Shown in pieces: positions 62,391 through 64,000 of a stretch of DNA of 64,000 nt (its first letter is position 1; every line of letters starts with the position of its first letter). The notes below the pieces were generated by a model that was given only the letters and a program-made list of their open reading frames with translations, made no database searches and was not told the origin of the DNA. Source of the stretch: UBA1413 sp037447215 (GTDB taxonomy: Bacteria; Bacteroidota; Bacteroidia; Bacteroidales; Prolixibacteraceae); the NCBI GenBank assembly GCA_037447215.1, contig JBBIHB010000016.1, positions 4,096 through 68,095 of the forward strand, in the 5' to 3' direction. Both the position numbers and the translations under genes were made by a program.

Positions 62391-63976
62391 AATCTGTTCA
62401 GCGTTTTAAAAACCGGATACGACGAAAGCCAATTTCAAAAAGACCTTTTAGCCGGAGTAAAAATTGGAATTGTTGCTTTGCCAATGGCCATTACATTTGC
62501 TGTTGCTTCGGGTGTATCGCCCGATAAAGGACTCATTACGGCAATTGTCGCCGGATTTATTATTTTGGAAATAGGAGGAAACCGCGTTCAGATTGGAGTA
62601 CCCACAGTCGTATTTATTGTTGTAGTATTTGGAATAGTTTACGGGTACGGACTTGATGGCCTGATGATTTCATCTATTTTGCCGGCTTTTCTTGATCGGG
62701 TTTGGTTTGATGTATTTCGGCTCATTTTTAAAATATATTACTTACCCGTTTATTGTTGGTTTTATCAGTGGAAATGCCCTGATTATATTTTCGACTCAAA
62801 TAAAGGATCCCTTAGGCTTACAACTCGAATCAGTTGCATCTGAATTTTTAAATAAATGGAAAGCCTATATTACAGGCGTTGAGGGCATAAATTACTTAGC
62901 CTTAATTATTACCGTTACCACACTACTGATCACTTTGTTTTCGAAAAGTTTATCCGCAAAATTCCAGGTTCTTTCTTTGCTATTTTGTTGATTGCAAATG
63001 CTGTTGCATCTTTAAATTACCGGTAAATACCATTCAAACAGTTTTTGGCAATATCCAGGGTACTTTTTCGCTTAATTTTCCCGAAATCAATTAGGCCAAT
63101 CTCACAAATTATATCCAGCCTGCATTTACAATTACGCAATTGGGAGCCATCGAATCATTGTTTTCGGCTGTTGCAGCCGATGGTATGATAGGAGGCAACC
63201 ACGGGTCGAATACCGAATGGATTGCTTAGGGAGTTGCCAATGTGGTAACTCCGCTGTTTGTAGGAATACTGGCCACAGGTGCCATTGCCCGCACTGCAAC
63301 CAATGTCAGAAACGGAGGGCGTACCCCGGTTGCCGGAATGATCCATGCGGATACCCTTTTATTGATTATGTTGTTTTTGGCAGGTGTGCAAAACTGATCC
63401 CCATGTTGTGCCTTGCCGGGATACTGATTGTAATAGACTATAATATGAGCGAATGGCGATCGTTTGTATCTATCCTGTATTGCTCAAGTTACGACATAAT
63501 CATATTGCTTACTAAATTTTTCTCACCGTTTTAGTCGGGTTTGAAGTATCCATTCAAATAGGCGTAGTGCTTGCCGCATTCCTATTTATGCAACGAATGA
63601 CGAAGGGGAGTGCAATTTTGCCGTTTGTCCGTGAACAGGATATGATCGATAATTACATCGACATTCCTGCATGCATTGAAATTTATGAAATCAGCGGGCC
63701 TTTCTTTATTGAAGTAGCAAAAAAGTACCGGAGGTTCCGAAAAATTTTTCGGTTCATACTCATGTCATGTTTATCCGTATGCGGCATGTTCATTTTATTG
63801 ATGCCACTGTGATTCACAACTTCCGCAAAACATTACAGGAGTTGAAACACCACCGCAAAAAGGTTATACTTTCGGTAGTCAGACCAGAAGTCCTTTCGGA
63901 ATTGGTGAATAGTGGTCTGGCCGATTTTTTTTATATTTTTTATTTTTTTACACTGTTGTCCGGTAAAAAAATTTAA
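62391..63976 (+). pseudogene. Decayed SulP-family anion permease
   Basis: Pieces of a SulP permease follow in order but in different frames: LKTGYDESQFQKDLLAGVKI, GIVALPMAITFAVASGVSPD, AIVAGFIILEIGGNRVQIGV, SGNALIIFSTQIKDPLGLQL (near 62760), NTIQTVFGNIQGTFS (near 63035), GAIESLFSAVAADGMIGGNH (63144 on), GAIARTATNVRNGGRTPVAG, MLAAFLFMQRMTKGSA, and a STAS-domain remnant IRMRHVHFIDATVIHNFRKT (near 63770). At least two in-frame stops (near 63093 and 63227) and several frameshifts break it, and no ATG precedes the conserved N-terminus. The 260 bp before it hold nothing I recognise. Confidence 0.88.
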
Positions 63977-64000
63977 CCGGGTCAGATTTTGAAAATCTAA

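Noticed and set aside
1..64000. CRISPR array, tRNA, rRNA, insertion sequence or prophage
   Set aside because: I saw no repeat-spacer array, cloverleaf-like tRNA ends, transposase or phage gene.

Overview
The window looks like chromosomal DNA of a Bacteroidota bacterium, most likely a free-living or sediment/gut Bacteroidales/Marinilabiliales-type organism. Evidence: an outer-membrane SusC/RagA protein, a TPR/PD40/CRD/OmpA protein of the PorE kind, ZapA next to RNase Y, many short lipoprotein signals, AT-rich leaders without strong Shine-Dalgarno sequences, and repeated matches to the Bacteroidota promoter -7 element TAnnTTTG upstream of genes on both strands. I saw no tRNA, rRNA, CRISPR array, insertion sequence or phage gene. 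Two genes are clearly dead: a FAD-dependent oxidoreductase (about 1952-3570) and a SulP anion permease (62391 to the right end).

Layout. 1-4268 (minus): a partial gene, a GT39-type glycosyltransferase, the FAD oxidoreductase pseudogene and a CBM9-like protein. 4269-4712: a divergent regulatory region with a tandem 20-bp repeat and a perfect 18-bp LacI-type operator that overlaps the -33 element of a promoter. 4713-20050 (plus): the main accessory locus, one tightly spaced run: LacI regulator, GRP-family sugar permease, ribokinase, GH5 endoglucanase-like, a nucleoside hydrolase fused to a DUF1593 domain, ADP-ribosylglycohydrolase-family lipoprotein, DUF1593 lipoprotein, nucleoside hydrolase lipoprotein, a second GH5, GH10, then an orphan SusC. 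The combination of ribokinase, GRP permease and exported nucleoside/ADP-ribose hydrolases recalls the ribose-utilisation (rus) loci known from Bacteroides, but here it is merged with plant-polysaccharide hydrolases and has no SusD. I infer an envelope system that releases ribose (from nucleosides or ADP-ribose-like compounds) and cell-wall sugars and imports ribose for phosphorylation.

20087-34141: KefG/KefB potassium-efflux pair with a secreted protein, Tat-exported glycosylasparaginase, an RRM protein, papain-type peptidase, a beta-barrel protein, a PAP2 phosphatase / GT39 / GT2 group that fits polyprenyl-phosphate-sugar chemistry, a lipase, and ThuA plus MFS transporter. 34255-41262: ferritin (with a Fur/PerR-like palindrome upstream), a RelA-type (p)ppGpp synthetase whose hydrolase domain has lost its HD motif, glycerate kinase with a C-terminal TPR-like tail, a TPR protein and an M49-like metallopeptidase with an HExxH motif. 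41330-44480: a metal module (Cys/His-rich HYC_CC_PP-like protein, TonB receptor, HMA protein).

44610-57247: C69 peptidase, AnmK and an M23 peptidase (cell-wall recycling and remodelling), the ZapB-like/ZapA/RNase Y division-RNA decay cluster, a SirB1-like protein with a nucleoside phosphorylase, prohibitin, thioesterase, and the PorE-like OmpA protein. 57216-62127: an electron-transfer block with a mono-haem cytochrome, a GntR/sugar-binding regulator, and a three-gene operon (gluconate-2-dehydrogenase subunit 3-like, GMC oxidoreductase, nine-haem cytochrome) that resembles periplasmic glucoside 3-dehydrogenases with an unusual cytochrome partner.
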